A DNA stretch of 64,000 nt from Termitomyces sp. T153 (GCA_018296165.2 JACKQL020000009.1:1349814-1413813), one strand, 5' to 3'. Numbered from the stretch's first letter, positions 1 through 11,555 are shown. Notes: generated from the letters alone by a model not told the origin. Translations and numbers: made by a program.

Positions 1-700
1 GATGGAACATTAACCTTTCCGCAAGCGCCGCTACGATTGATATTAGATAATCAACACTGGTAAAGCGACAATGATATACTTACAGGCCGACATCATAGAA
101 AGTCCATCGTGAGTTCGAAAATTGTTTATGTGACTCGACTTCTTTAGCGCCGCATTTTGCAAGTTGATGGTTGTCAGCGCTGCCGTTGAGAGGGTAGGCA
201 GACGTAGCTACAGGCAGGACAAGAGACAATAGAGCGGTTCCAACACGCATTGGGGGTACTGCTAGTAGACTCAGGGTGATTCTAACGAGGCTGATTTAGA
301 GAGTGCCGCCTTTTAACCCTCCCGACCGGGGTGTGAAAGACATGAAATTCTGAGAACATATTTGGGGATGTTATGTTACCTGCTTTGACCTAGTACCTTT
401 GCATATGGTGCGAGAAGGAGCGCACACATATGTTGCGAAAATTCTAATTCCACACTAACGACATTTGAATCAAGATATTCCGAGCTAGTAGAGACCACAC
501 TAATGGGACTGAAGACCCAAAAGTCAAAAATGGATTGGGCGAGTAGGTGAAGGAGGTTTGCCCGTGGTTAATTCCAAGCACAGATCCGCTCGCTCTTCAC
601 CCTCGTCACATTCGCGCCCGCTCATTGTTCATGGTTTCACTGGCCACCTTTGTCTATATTCATATATATCTGTGGGCAATGTGTCGAGAACCTTCTCGTC
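1..700. other. Upstream sequence without a recognised gene
   Basis: No convincing gene is visible. Short open frames near 547-738 and 558-788 run into the 50-bp repeat and show no family motif. A first exon of an unknown gene that uses the intron-like repeat cannot be excluded. Confidence 0.4.
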
Positions 701-817
701 TCACACTGCGCTCGCAGGTAAGTACTCACTCTATTTAGTCTCACGTTGTCTCACACTGCGCTCGCAGGTAAGTACTCACTCTATTTAGTCTCACGTCGTC
801 TCACACTGCGCTCGCAG
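701..817 (+). repeat. Tandem 50-bp intron-like units
   Basis: Two adjacent 50-bp units occupy 718-767 and 768-817 and differ at one or two bases. A partial copy of the unit end precedes them (about 695-717). Each unit begins with GTAAGTACTC and ends with CTCGCAG, so each has a consensus fungal 5' donor, a 3' acceptor, internal CTCAC branch-like motifs and a typical fungal intron length. The host gene is not recognised, so whether the units are spliced is unknown. Confidence 0.8.
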
Positions 818-1015
818 CGCGATTTTTCGTAGATCTACATTACGTCACGCGTTTATTGTCTGATTCTAATGAATTTACCTTGTAATCGCACAACGGTGCA
901 TGAGCAACACCTCGCTGCCTCCCAGATCTGCCAACGAACGCTTCATCAGAGCATCTTCTAGAGCCATGACAACTCCTCCCCAGCTGCTTTACCCACCGAC
1001 GGGTCGGTCTCTGCC

Positions 1016-1843
1016 GTGGTATTCGATTCGCTTCGGAATTCCCACACCGAGCTCCACTCTATGGTTCGAGGGTTTCTCGCACGCTCGTCACCCGTCCCCT
1101 CTGCTTCCGCTATCCCTGCCCCCTCTAATTCCGCACCCACAGCGCCCATTGGAGCCTTCGTTCCCCCCGTAGCGGGGCTTGGTGTAACCGGTACGTCTTC
1201 CACTGCCTCCCTTTCCCTCCATACACGTCTCCCTGAGGTCGACTCGGCAGTGCGGGGGGCTATCATTTCGCACGATTTCAAGGCAGTGGATCTTCATAAA
1301 CTCGACCCGACGCAACGCGACAAAGAGACGGCCTACACCTTCAACGGATCGAGGAACCTATTCGAGGTCAGCCACAGGTTGGTAAAGGAATTCAAGATAC
1401 CCTTTTCCGTAATCATCCCCCTCCAAACATATTTCGACATCCTTTCGTTCCATGTCAAGGACAACATGGTAGCGGGTCACTTCTTCTGGTACACTGCCCT
1501 CCTCGTTAAGCTTGTGGCAGAATACGCATGGTCGGCAGTGTACGATTACCACTCTGTCATTTTTAACCGCAGGCGCGCAGATATGGCAGTCGGAGCCTAC
1601 TCCCAGTGTGGTCAGCGGGACAACGACTGCTATCCGAACATGTCTTATGCTCACCGGAAAGCAATTCCGGCCAAAGCTTCGAATGGGTCTTTCAGCCGCG
1701 CATCCATGAGCAAGGAGCCATGCCGCAACTTCAACGAGGGGAAATGCACGGCCAACCCTTGCTCATGGGGCCGACCTCATGCATGCTCTGCCCATTCCAC
1801 CACTTTACGAGTTCTTTTCATTGTATTGAACCTCATGATATAA
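1016..1843 (+). CDS. Gag-like retroelement ORF, 3' truncated
   Basis: An uninterrupted frame of about 275 codons; the frame is open further upstream to about 960, so the start is uncertain. The N-terminal third is rich in Ser, Ala and Pro. A globular region follows (about residues 80-200) with a Trp-, Tyr- and His-rich helical look. Near residues 235-256 is a zinc-finger-like segment, CRNFNEGKC then C and HAC, resembling nucleocapsid motifs in gag-like ORFs of Agaricomycete retroelements, DIRS-like ones in particular. No reverse transcriptase or recombinase follows. From about 1787 the DNA is antisense sequence of the membrane-protein family annotated next, so the last 20 or so codons are chimeric. 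The frame is surprisingly intact for a truncated element. The exact class of retroelement is inferred. Confidence 0.5.
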   Translation: MVFDSLRNSHTELHSMVRGFLARSSPVPSASAIPAPSNSAPTAPIGAFVPPVAGLGVTGTSSTASLSLHTRLPEVDSAVRGAIISHDFKAVDLHKLDPTQRDKETAYTFNGSRNLFEVSHRLVKEFKIPFSVIIPLQTYFDILSFHVKDNMVAGHFFWYTALLVKLVAEYAWSAVYDYHSVIFNRRRADMAVGAYSQCGQRDNDCYPNMSYAHRKAIPAKASNGSFSRASMSKEPCRNFNEGKCTANPCSWGRPHACSAHSTTLRVLFIVLNLMI

Positions 1844-2665
1844 ATAGAGCCGTACAGAAGGCTCATAAGGGAGCATGCAAGAGCCAGGAGGGCGGAGTAT
1901 CGAGTATAAGGGTCTGCTGCAGCACCACCGATTTGGAGTGTCGTAAGGATCGCACTATTAACAATCAACATGAGCTACTGACGAAGTTGGAAATGCACTC
2001 GCGCTGATAGAAATACTGAAATGATATTTAGGGTCTCCCACTCTCTGACCAGAGAGCCAAGCAGGAATTCCCACGACTTGATGAGGCCATCGATGACTTT
2101 GGAATCAGTAGTGGCTGATTCGGACGGCCGGGGTATGTTTCTCAGAACTGTTAGCAATTCTCCGCTGGAGTCCCAGTTTACTTCGTTGGACTTAATAAAG
2201 ATTTCATCAAGGCGCGAGACGTAAAGCGAGCAGGTAGAGTAAAGAAGACATGTAGATACCTTCCACAACAAAAGTGGAACAAGACCTTGATCTGGTGACA
2301 TCGGTATCGGGGGATGGGCCCCTTGCAACAGGCATATACTGGTCCCGGAATGGGGCTGGCATAGGATGAGAGCTAGGAAAGCTCTCGTAATGCGCGCCGG
2401 CATTAGTAGCCCATGTCGAAGCTAATTGTGAGCCATAGTTTTGCCAGGATGGGGCGGTAGCAGGAAGTACCCGGCCAGAGCTGCATAAAAATCAGTGTGA
2501 GCGATCTGTGAAAACAATCATTATGCTTACTTGGCTTGTACTACGCTGGAATCAGCTTGTACCCTCTTGGTTGTTCGAAATGTACGATGGAACGTAGAGG
2601 TATGAATGGTGCGCCGCTCCAGCGGAAACGACGGTCACCGGGTAGAGGCATGTCATTATACTCAT
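1787..2665 (-). pseudogene. Broken TM-module paralog of the modular family
   Basis: Read on the minus strand, this is a degenerate copy of the gene at 49228-50952. It keeps a start region near 2665 with the MPPL-like beginning frameshifted, a 50-nt intron at 2481-2530 in the same place, the proline-rich N-module (2460-2250), the RLDEIF segment, the IKSWEFLLGSLVREWETLNI segment before the first membrane helix (about 2100-2000), a second intron, and ILTTLQIGGAAADPYTRYSA followed by a helix (about 1950-1830). Homology stops at about 1787, within the codons for RKVVEWAE, where the gag-like ORF begins. Membrane segments 3-4, the linker and any DUF6699 part are missing. Several frameshifts make it a pseudogene. 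Upstream sequence to about 2760 resembles the promoter region of the paralog at 46562. Confidence 0.75.
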
Positions 2666-2699
2666 GATTCATTTGGAGCGTGTTGATCGAAGAAAGTGA

Positions 2700-5600
2700 C
2701 TGAGAGGTTTAGACAGCTGGAGACCGAAATTCAACATTCAGCTTTCAACTAGCGTTTGATTGAAAGAAACGTTAGTAAGCAAAGAGAGAAGACAACGACG
2801 GGGGAATGAAAAGCGTGGCCATAGTTATATATTTATTCAGTTCTTCAGTCAAGATGCGCATGCCATGATAAGCGCCGCGCGCGTCAAATTTCATTGACGA
2901 ATAGTGGACGGCTATTCTCATTCACCCCTTTTGGTCAAACTCCATCATAAGTATGTCAATTTTACTCCCACTTCCATAGGGAAAAAGTAGTGTGCTCACA
3001 GATGGGCCGCGCGAGGAAAAGCAGTGGATGGCTATTCTCATTCAGCTTTGGTCAAACTCCCATAAGTGTATCCAGAGATGTCCAGAGCATGTGACCGTGA
3101 CACCAGCTGTCACAGAAGGCGTTCGGGCATTCATTCCGTACCTCCATTCTGCGGACTGTCGTTTCTTTTGCCATCGATGCTTCGCCAGGGGTTTTCCCTT
3201 AGTTGCTCTTGGGCTCATTGGTCATCTATTCTGGTAAAAACTCCCTCTACCTACAAGTTCCACCTGATGCCTACAGTTTTCAGTCATCGGGTATCTTCGA
3301 GGGGTTCTCCCTGTGATTTTATTATTTATTACGGTACACACTGGTGCGTACCGTCGTATCAATGCACGCATGTAGGGTATACACCTGAATTTTGTCCTTT
3401 CTGCATCTTTCCATGCCTCTGCCACCGTACTATCTATCCACTGAAAAGCCTCGGCTGTTAGATGTGCCTTTTGACTTCTCATACGTGCTATGCTTGGGAT
3501 TCATGATCCGGTATATGATAATCGACAGGTGGATTTAGATTGTTACCCTTTCAAAGTTATCTCAACATGGCTTGCTTTTCTGCGTGGACCATGGACTTCA
3601 GAAATGGTGCCATAAAGTTTCTGTCAGGTTCCTTATTCAGGCTCATATATGTTATTTCCGCTGTCGTTTCGTCTTACTGATCTCACCTGTCAGTGGTTCC
3701 AGGACACCATGAGCAGCCCTTTAGGCTTCCAGACATCGTCATTGTACCTCAAAGGAACGATACTCAACACCAATTGTCTTCTGACTCGAGAATCGAACTT
3801 ATCTTCGCAAAGCATAAAATTTCCCATTTTCTAGAATTATGCCAACAAGATTCTCTCAGTCGTGTGGAATCACTCACGACGATCTGCTGATTCTGCTCTG
3901 CCCCAATTGCTCTTGCCGATAAAACCTGTACTCATTATGAAATATAATCCGCAGCATATTCAGAAAGCAGTATGTACCGTACAAAGTACACCCGTAACGA
4001 AGAAAAGCCATTATCGATCGATTAACTTCAGACAGCGCGTCCGTGGAAACACTTTTCGATCAGCAGACAAATGAGTCCCTCTGACTACGAAGGTGTAGGG
4101 TAAATGATGGTTCCTAAACCCACTCCTGACGTGAACAGAAAACATACAGGGCGATATCAACAAGAAACTAGCGCGAGGAAGAATGACAGAACCGTTGTTC
4201 TGTGCTGTTCTCTTGACGATCTTGTTCTGACCTGTAATGTAAATACCGTCATGTAAGTCCTTACACGTATGTTAGAGAACCACTTTCCTATGTTTTCGTT
4301 ATGCAGGATTGATCGAAAAATACCTCGAGTATAGACAAAGAGGGTATGACTCCGTATATTCTTTGTAGTAGATAAATTTCCCCATATCTATTGTCTTTTT
4401 TTCTCATGGACTCTTAGCGCTAATTGCGCCGTAGGTGCCCTGCGAACCTTTCATCGATAGGACGTCTCTGATTTAAACGGCGGCTACAACCACCTCACCA
4501 TTGATGAAAGCAAATCGCCATCGTTTACTTTCAATATTTCCACAGGAATGTGATTCTCAGGTATGGACAACGGGTGCTTAGCTAATTTTGGTGATTTTTC
4601 GCCAGACCCAAATGAACTCGATCTGGACCGAGGAATGAAACAAGTCAGAACGGATCGATACATCTACCTTCTCCCCACAGATCGGTGCGTTTTTCTATTG
4701 GAATACTACTAAAGACGCAAACGTAAGTACGAAACGAGCTACCTCATTCGCGATCGGAGGCACGTCTATTTTTCACATCGGACCCGCATGGTCTACTCGA
4801 CTTCATGCATCAGCGGTTTTCACCGTTCTTCGCGGGCACACTTGATAATATGAACTTTTCAATTCAGAAAGAATAGCTTCCGTCATCGATCGCCTTGAAA
4901 TTGACCTTCGTTACGTCAGTGGTTCTTCCATCATCCTGTCATTGACGACTGATCTTTCAGTGGACGACCTCAATCATTCTCAAAGTCCAGGCATCCACAA
5001 CACTACCGTGGATCCTGCGCACGTGAGAAGATGAAGAACAAGTCAGGAAATTCATGATCGTGATGCAAGCGGAATTCACCTTCCTTGCATTCGGCTTCAT
5101 GTTGATGGACGTTCGGCAGCTGGCTCCAGCTTTAATCCCGAATGCCGCTTTTGGTTGCAAAGCATTTCTCGGTAGTTCCGCATATCACTTCGTCTTCCTG
5201 TGTACTTGAGGTGGTCAATTTTTGTGTTCGGCGTTACACACGATACTCGAGCCTCGTTTGTTTCTTTATTCTTCTTGATTTCGTTCTGCACACCGTAGGT
5301 ATGATGCTAGTTCGGGCCTTTGTATATCACAGCTGATGCACAATTACTAGTATCTTTATCATCATCGCTTATTCACGCATCAGGCCGTTATGAACCTTAT
5401 TCAATTTAATTTGGGAATGGCTCTATGCACAAATCACAAACGTAAGAGTAGCTCCTGGCCGCTCGGCTGATACTGATGTGATCATTGAGTCTTCTCTTGC
5501 TATCTTACCTGGAGGCATGCCTCATTTCACTGCCAACCGTGTTCGGGCAAAGTTGCCGTCATGATCCATGATACTCCACCGTGGCCCAGCAGAAGTTGAG

Positions 5601-6704
5601 GTCACCTCGCTTCGAATAGCTACGACATTGACATTGAAGACGTATGCATGTTTACAATCCATCTTTGCCTCTGGGTAACTCGCTAGCTCATGATGAGATC
5701 AGCTTGGAGCGTCTGGGTTCTGGTTGACAACTGTCACGAGGCCTTGGCATACCGTGAATCCAGTCAAGGTGTATTTGGGCGGTACAGCTATGGGTTGTGG
5801 GACCCGCATGATCACGGGTTAGCCAATTGGATCCTTGGAAATTATATAGCTCATGCTTTTGCATGATCTCTCCGATAGTAAAAGGAGAGGGGCGTGAAAG
5901 TACTCCGGTATTTTTAACCCTTTCTCATGCCCAAAACCATATCTGATGAAGTTCTTATTTCAGTGAAGATTCAGCGTAGATGTATTCATATCAGAAAGAA
6001 ATTCGATAGAATACTATCTTTACGATTTCTCGCTCCGCAGGTCGGCTGATGAACATGAGTGAGATTGTTCCGTTACCGCCGACGATCACAACCGGCGTAC
6101 GGCCTTGAGTCAGTGATTTCGATTCTGGCCTCGGCAACGACAACACGTAAAAGCCCCCGGCCGCGTGGCCAACACAGATCATCTTGTGGGTTTCGTGTGG
6201 ATCAGCTGTTCCGACCTTTTGCCACGCGTTTATTTTCCTGACAAACCAAGAAATCCTCGTTTGTCAAGAGGAGTGAGTAGGTACTAATACTGCACGCTGA
6301 AACTTGGCGAAGGCTTAGCCGACTTATCGATCGAGAGTTTGGTAATGTGCCGACGGTTTCTAGATGACACATGTGACGTCACCCTGATGTGAGGCTTTTT
6401 TCCCAGGGCTGATGTTGTTTTCGTCTTCAGCATACATTGGATCCACAGAGTCTGGACAGACTGGTGGACGCAGAAATAACGCAAACTCATCGACGTTCTC
6501 TTCCCTGGTCGCCCGATCAACTCCGATCACCATGACACGAATAACTTTTATGTCTGACGCGGTCTTATTTCCGTCCAATCGGATTCAAACGCCCATAAAA
6601 GCCAAAATCCCTCCATGTTTTCTTTCTTCCTCTTTCTCACCCCAGCGTGTCTGTGAAAAACCTTTTCTCCCCTCGCGCCTATCTTTCGCTTCTTGACCTT
6701 TACG
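2700..6704. other. 4-kb region without a recognised gene
   Basis: CpG content is normal, but frames are short and show no family I can name. Visible structure is limited: a diverged near-tandem duplication of about 50 bp (2903-2953 and 3021-3068, sharing GGCTATTCTCATTCA and GGTCAAACTCC); a short stretch at about 4470-4550 that could encode LNGGYNHLTIDES, faintly like a reverse transcriptase; and a hairpin at 6239-6266. A frame near 5050-5200 is hydrophobic but unassignable. Confidence 0.4.
6239..6266. other. Perfect 8-bp hairpin
   Basis: TGACAAAC at 6239-6246 is matched by GTTTGTCA at 6259-6266 around a 12-nt loop, about 440 bp upstream of the MARVEL-like gene. The role is unknown. Confidence 0.5.
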
Positions 6705-7448
6705 ATGCCACCCAGTACGTGATTTCTTTCTAATACACAGAACGTCGTCTCACATTTGAAACAGAGAAGGATGTCGAGAAAGAGACAAAAGTCACCGTTA
6801 CAAATTTCTGGCATAGCCCCAGACGTGTCCTCTATGCCGCAGCCTGGACCCTTGTATTCTGTTTCGCCGTCGCCGAGCTTGGTCTTGTCTCCCAACAGCT
6901 TCACCGCGGTGGGAACGATATCGAAAACTACGGCAACATGATGTTTAAGCACATCCTCGGAATCCTTCTCTTTAGTATTATCCTGGTCTTTCTCATGTGT
7001 ATCGGCCACTTCTATGCTCCACTTGGTCGTGAGTACTATCTCCCTCGTACGTCCTCGTGATGAACAGACGATCTGTTCGTAGTGATGGCGTTCTTCGTAC
7101 TCTCGGCCGCCGTATTCTGGGGTGTAGGCGCAGGTGTCACGTTCCAATCCTGCCCGTATCGCGTGTTCAATTGTGGTGATAGTGATCCCCAGATCACATT
7201 CGCGGGCACAAGATGGGCTGAGGAGCGCTTTTTCAGCCAGTGCTCAAGGATAGTGGCAATACAAGGTTTGGCATGGGCAGAATGTGCGTTCTTTCTTTTT
7301 TTTTGTACCGATGATGGAATTTTGTGTCACTGATGATGACGTCCGGCGTGCAGGGGGACTCCTTGTCATGATGTTCTTTGGCATGATAGGCCATCTCTTC
7401 AAATTCGTCGTTAGGCCGGGCACGACGTTCTACGGTCCCATGGTGTAA
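6705..7448 (+). CDS. Four-TM MARVEL-like membrane protein
   Basis: Spliced model with exons 6705-6714, 6765-7028, 7083-7283 and 7354-7448, giving 570 nt and 189 residues. All three introns (50, 54 and 70 nt) are GT-AG and keep one frame through to TAA. The protein starts MPPKKDVEKETKV and has four hydrophobic segments at about residues 25-47, 65-85, 91-110 and 152-175. A Cys-containing loop (SCPYRVFNCGD) lies between the third and fourth. Length, topology and a short cytosolic tail match fungal MARVEL-domain proteins, integral membrane proteins linked to membrane apposition and eisosome-like organisation. A CT-rich promoter stretch precedes the ATG. The 10-nt first exon makes this gene easy to miss. 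The MARVEL assignment rests on topology, not on a diagnostic residue set. Confidence 0.8.
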
Positions 7449-8625
7449 TCGCACGATCACGTCCTTCTCGCTTTGCCATCACCTCGCCCCTCGTGTGATT
7501 TGCAAAATTTAAGTTGATGCCGTGCTCTACCACGTGCCCATACTCTCATCTCCCGTCTCATCTGCATCTCTCGATTTTATCTCTTCCCCGATCTTCTTAC
7601 AACCGTCTTTTACCCTCTGACAGCCCCTCCATGTCCATGTCGCCCTGTCTTACCTTGGCTTGTTCATGTTTACCATCTGTGTATCACGATCACGAATCCT
7701 TTCTGATTTTTTTCCCTCGTTCGCTGCCTTCCAAATTTGCTCATCGCAATTCGATCGTGTTTTCATCCCGTGATTAGAACTTGTCGCTGTATGCGTGTAT
7801 ACATGCTACGATATCTATTGTACTGTGCTCGACATTCATAGAACATCTACTTGGCCATTGAATCAATGTTGATTGATGAGCTTGCCAATTTCACTTCTCT
7901 CGGACTTTATTGTGGACCTCGTGGTCAACTATTGCTTTCTCCCGCGGATTCCGCTTCTCGTTACATCGACGTCTGAATTCGCATTGGTAGTAAGCCGGTG
8001 TTGTGCAATGTATATGTCGATGCTGTGCCCATCAATCACGGGCTTTGGCCAAAAGCACTCCGTCTACCTCTTTCGTGGGTTAGCTCGCAAGATTCCTTAC
8101 AATTCAAGTATTCAGAACTCATTTGATGATCGTTGTGACATACTACTACTACTGGACACGAGCAACAGCTCCTTCCATGTTTCTCATTCCAATCCTGTCA
8201 AACCTTTGCCATCTTTCAACATGATGACACAATCATTTCCAATGACCGTCATGCTATGCATTGAAGATTTTGTACTATATATATATATACACTTGTATGA
8301 TACATCAGTGGCTCTGTGAGCGCTTGCCATCTTGATTGTGATTTCCTTTATACAGGGCCTGGTGTTCCTGAGCATTGTACGAGATCTTGTGCCAACCCAC
8401 CTTCACTGGCCACTTCTACGTGAGCTCCTCGTCCTGCATTCCGGAGGGAGAATGGACTGATACTCCCCTAGCCCAGTACAACTTTCAGTTTCTACTGTTG
8501 ATGGTAATACCACTATGACATAACCTTCCACATACTTCCAACCTTTCCCTACAGTTCAACCTTTCCCTACAGTTTCCACTGTTGTCGTAATCGTTGCGAT
8601 TTCCTCTTCTCCCTCCAGCTCGATT
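7449..8625. other. 3' UTR and intergenic region, possible 5' exons
   Basis: After the MARVEL-like stop come CT-rich sequence, a TA repeat (8278-8292) and no recognisable family. A 148-codon frame at 7873-8319 looks fortuitous. The part after about 8360 may hold 5' exons of the next gene: one frame reads PEHCTRSCANPPSLATST just before a GTGAGC donor, and a near-repeat of TTCAACCTTTCCCTACAG lies at about 8535-8571. I could not build a reliable model. Confidence 0.4.
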
Positions 8626-9336
8626 TTGCCCAGGTCGGTTTCTGTGGAGTCGTCTCATACTATGATTTCATCGTGCCATTTTTTCAGCATCAATAGACTA
8701 TCATCCCAATCTTCTCCTGGAAGGTTGCCCATTGCCACGTTCCTTTCCGTGTTGTCCATCCAGGCTCCCACAACTACGAGTCCAGTGTCCCGGTCTACCA
8801 GCTCAAATGACATCTCATCAACCTCAACTATAAACTCTCCAAATGGTCCAGCAAGAGTCGGTCCTATCATCGGTGATGTCGTGGGAGGGGTAATTCTGGT
8901 CGCTCTGATCGCCGTTGTTCTTATAATTAAGCATTTCCGTCGTCGCCGCCGCCGCCGCCGGGGACAAGTCGGACCGATTCCCACAGTCAATCCACTCCTT
9001 GAGCACCCACACACAGCTCAGTATGGTGAGGTCACCAATCATTTCTTTTTATTTATGCTTTTTTTTTTTTTACAAAGGTCTTTCTAACTCAATTTAGATA
9101 TCTCCTTATCAAAGAGGAGTCCCGGTGTTATACCAGGATCTACCAACATTAGCTGTCATAACCAAAACCAAAGTATACCCAACCAGCAACCCACACTGCC
9201 AGAGGCACATTCGCTGAGAGAAGTTGAATTGGCCATACAGCGTCAGATGGAGATGATATCCGTAATATCAGAACGTATAATGGCTCTCGAAAACGTTCAA
9301 TCTCCACCCGATTATTCAAGTCGAGCATCCGAGTAG
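8626..9336 (+). CDS. Single-pass membrane protein, 5' end unresolved
   Basis: Two exons are clear: up to 9025, and 9098-9336 after a 72-nt GT-AG intron. The frame is open upstream of 8626 and no ATG could be fixed there, so the start given is only the limit of confident reading. The protein has a Ser/Thr-rich stretch ending about residue 80, one hydrophobic helix (IIGDVVGGVILVALIAVVLI), then eight consecutive arginines as a stop-transfer signal. The cytosolic tail contains LREVELAIQRQMEMISVISE and ends PPDYSSRASE. Basidiomycetes have many such proteins: Ser/Thr-rich exterior, one helix, basic stop, coiled-coil tail and a C-terminal PPxY-like motif. Their function is not known. A signal peptide was not identified. 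Confidence 0.6.
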
Positions 9337-9375
9337 TAGCAGGGTGCTTCCGGTAGAATCACTGCTAGCACTATA

Positions 9376-9412
9376 ACATGTTTCCATTGAGAAAATGGAA
9401 AAAGAAACATGT
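9376..9412 (+). terminator. 3' hairpin after the single-pass gene
   Basis: ACATGTTTC at 9376-9384 pairs with GAAACATGT at 9404-9412. An alternative inner pairing is TTTCCATT (9381-9388) with AATGGAAA (9394-9401). It starts 40 bp past the stop codon, so it lies in the 3' UTR and may affect 3'-end formation; this is inferred. Confidence 0.3.
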
Positions 9413-9572
9413 CATAATATTTTTGAGAGCCTGTGTTCAACGTTGGTATTTTTGTGAGGATGGCCTGGTGGACAAATTGGTGACACTTCTTAACATCTTT
9501 CTCTGATCTGAAAGAAGGCAGTGGTCACAGGTAACCTCGAACATGAGGCTTTAGCACATTCAACATTGTTTT

Positions 9573-9674
9573 GATTATAAATACACTCTCTCCCTCCGCT
9601 CTAATCATCCTTCCTCATCACTGCCATCTACCTCCAGGATTTACTCAATTGACATTTGAACAGAAACTGGATCA
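9573..9674 (+). promoter_or_regulatory. TATA box and CT-rich promoter
   Basis: TATAAATA lies at about 9577, followed by CTCTCTCCCTCCGCTC and a CT/A-rich leader to the ATG at 9675. This is a common layout of highly transcribed fungal promoters. The gene it serves now appears to be a pseudogene. Confidence 0.5.
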
Positions 9675-11555
9675 ATGAAGAATCTCTCAGATACTAAACG
9701 TGTTCAATCCAATATGCCATCTGATCTCTTTTCCGATATCACAGTGTATTATGACATTCTAGTGAATATCTTTAACTTTCTAGATGTTGAACCAGGCCGT
9801 GCCAAGGATATGTCTGACGAGCGGATCCCACCTATCCAATCAACGAGCCACGAGCTGCGAGAGCCCACGCGGGCTTTGGATGCCTGGCACAGGTTCGAGC
9901 CATCGTCCGCATCTCCGCTTCATTTATTGCCATCCCCGTTATGGTCAAGCATTGCGCCAATCCCGGCGTCCCCGGCCCCCTCCCCAGTATTGTTACCATC
10001 CTCTCGTTTGGCGTTGCATGGTCCCTCTGTCCATCTATACAATGCATCACTTGTTTGCAAAGCATTCTTCCTCGAATATTTTGTGGCGGTCCATGGATTC
10101 TCTGATGCCTCTTTTAGAGGTGCTGCCTGGGATGGAGAAGGACAAAGATGTCTATGTGAGTCGTATAACTGAATTCAAAGCTCTCATTGACTTTGGAAAC
10201 CTGTTTGTGTGTCTCAGACGCTTTGTGGAGATGTTCAACCAGAACATGTCCATCGTTTTGAAATGTACAGCTCGAGAATCCACAAGTTGACCTTGACTGA
10301 AGTTAATCAGCCTCGAATTTCATGGTTTACATTGCCTCATATTGCTCCGCTCCTTCCCAAAATTCCACATGTTATCTGTTCTTCAGGTGCACTGTCGTCA
10401 TCTATTGCTCCTTACATTCTGACAGATGGGCTCAAACGCTTCGAGCTGAAGAATATCACCGACACCCCAGTACACGACATTAAGGCATTCTTGTGTAGCT
10501 TACAGGCCAGAGTTCCGAAGCTGGAACATCTCATCCTCCATGATTCCATAGTCCTCAATACACGCAGCGTTGTCCTCAATTTCCAGTATCTTATCTCTCT
10601 GCAGTTTGTAGGGAACATTTACATTGGGCTTTTTGCCCAGGTTGTCACCCTGCCATCACTTCGCCAACTGATCGTGAATTTGAAAGACTCAATCCCCGTG
10701 GAAAGACCACGCACGACAACCATGATTAGCCTTAAAAAGCTTGAGACGCTCCACATCACAGGGTTTGGTGCTACTGTCGAGTCGTTCATTCTTCGGATCG
10801 CCGAGGGTAGCTCTTTAATTGATGTATGCATTATCATCCAACCAAGCTCGCAGTCTCTGGCAATATCAACTGAGAACCCAGATCTTTCACTCGCATTCAC
10901 TCGCAAGGTGCTTATTTGCCTTGAACAGCCGATCGCCAGCTTTGCGCTCTCTCCGCGCCATCATAAATATAGAGTCTTCTCATGAAGTTCCCGAGATAGC
11001 TCTGAATGCGATTCAAAGGTACGAGAACCTACAAAACTTGCATCTGGACCCACTGCTGAGACCAGGTGCACTGTTGGACCTAGGCCTCGCAGCCAAACTT
11101 GTGACTCTTCGCGTCGAAATCGAGGAGACATTCCTCCTTGATTTAGGTTTGCTCAGTTCAATGGCAAAGACATACCCATGCCTGTCGTCATTGAATATGA
11201 AATTTAATCGTTGCAAGATGCCTGAAGACCTTGCGCCCGTGTCTATCAGCCCACATCTCAAAATCTTGACAATCAATGCCAAAGACACTCTCAGGCCTGA
11301 GGACTTTTGAAAAGCTATATCCACGGGAGAATACCTGGACAGAACTTCCCTGGACTACAGAACATCGAGATAGCAGCTTGCTCCGGAGAAGCATTTTGGC
11401 AACACACCCGTGGGATTGCCACGATGATTCAGCATGTTAGAATAAGAGCTGAAAGAGAGACAATTAACAAAATGAGTTTGAAGAAAGCGCGAGATGATCA
11501 GCATCGGAAGGGCTATTTTTCACAATTTCTTCTACTTTTCAAGCACTTGCAATAG
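9675..11555 (+). pseudogene. F-box/LRR protein gene, frameshifted
   Basis: The 5' frame has an F-box-like start, DILVNIFNFLD, and the consensus NASLVCKAF near 10045. The match then continues in another frame (ILWRSMDSLMPLLEVLPGME), so a 1-nt indel lies at about 10055-10080. A good 62-nt intron at 10156-10217 joins to PEHVHRFEMYSSRIHKLTL. Leucine-rich repeats follow to about 10900, shift frame again (to ALRSLRAIINIESSHEV) and shift once more at about 11305 before FPGLQNIEIAACSGEAF. F-box proteins act as substrate receptors of SCF ubiquitin ligases and are greatly expanded in Agaricomycetes. At least three frame changes make this copy non-functional unless sequence errors are involved. About 90 residues between the two F-box halves are also unusual. 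Confidence 0.75.

Noticed and set aside
4430..4570. Possible reverse transcriptase fragment (LNGGYNHLTIDES)
   Set aside because: Only about 25 codons, no second motif nearby, and the frame ends in TGA; similarity could be chance.
6548..7147. 199-codon open frame on the minus strand
   Set aside because: It lies antisense to the spliced MARVEL-like gene, is rich in charged low-complexity sequence and has no family motif; the plus-strand model explains the region.
7873..8319. 148-codon plus-strand frame
   Set aside because: No family features, irregular composition, includes a TA repeat; more likely UTR or intergenic sequence.
10619..10906. 95-codon minus-strand frame
   Set aside because: Antisense shadow of the leucine-rich repeat part of the F-box pseudogene.
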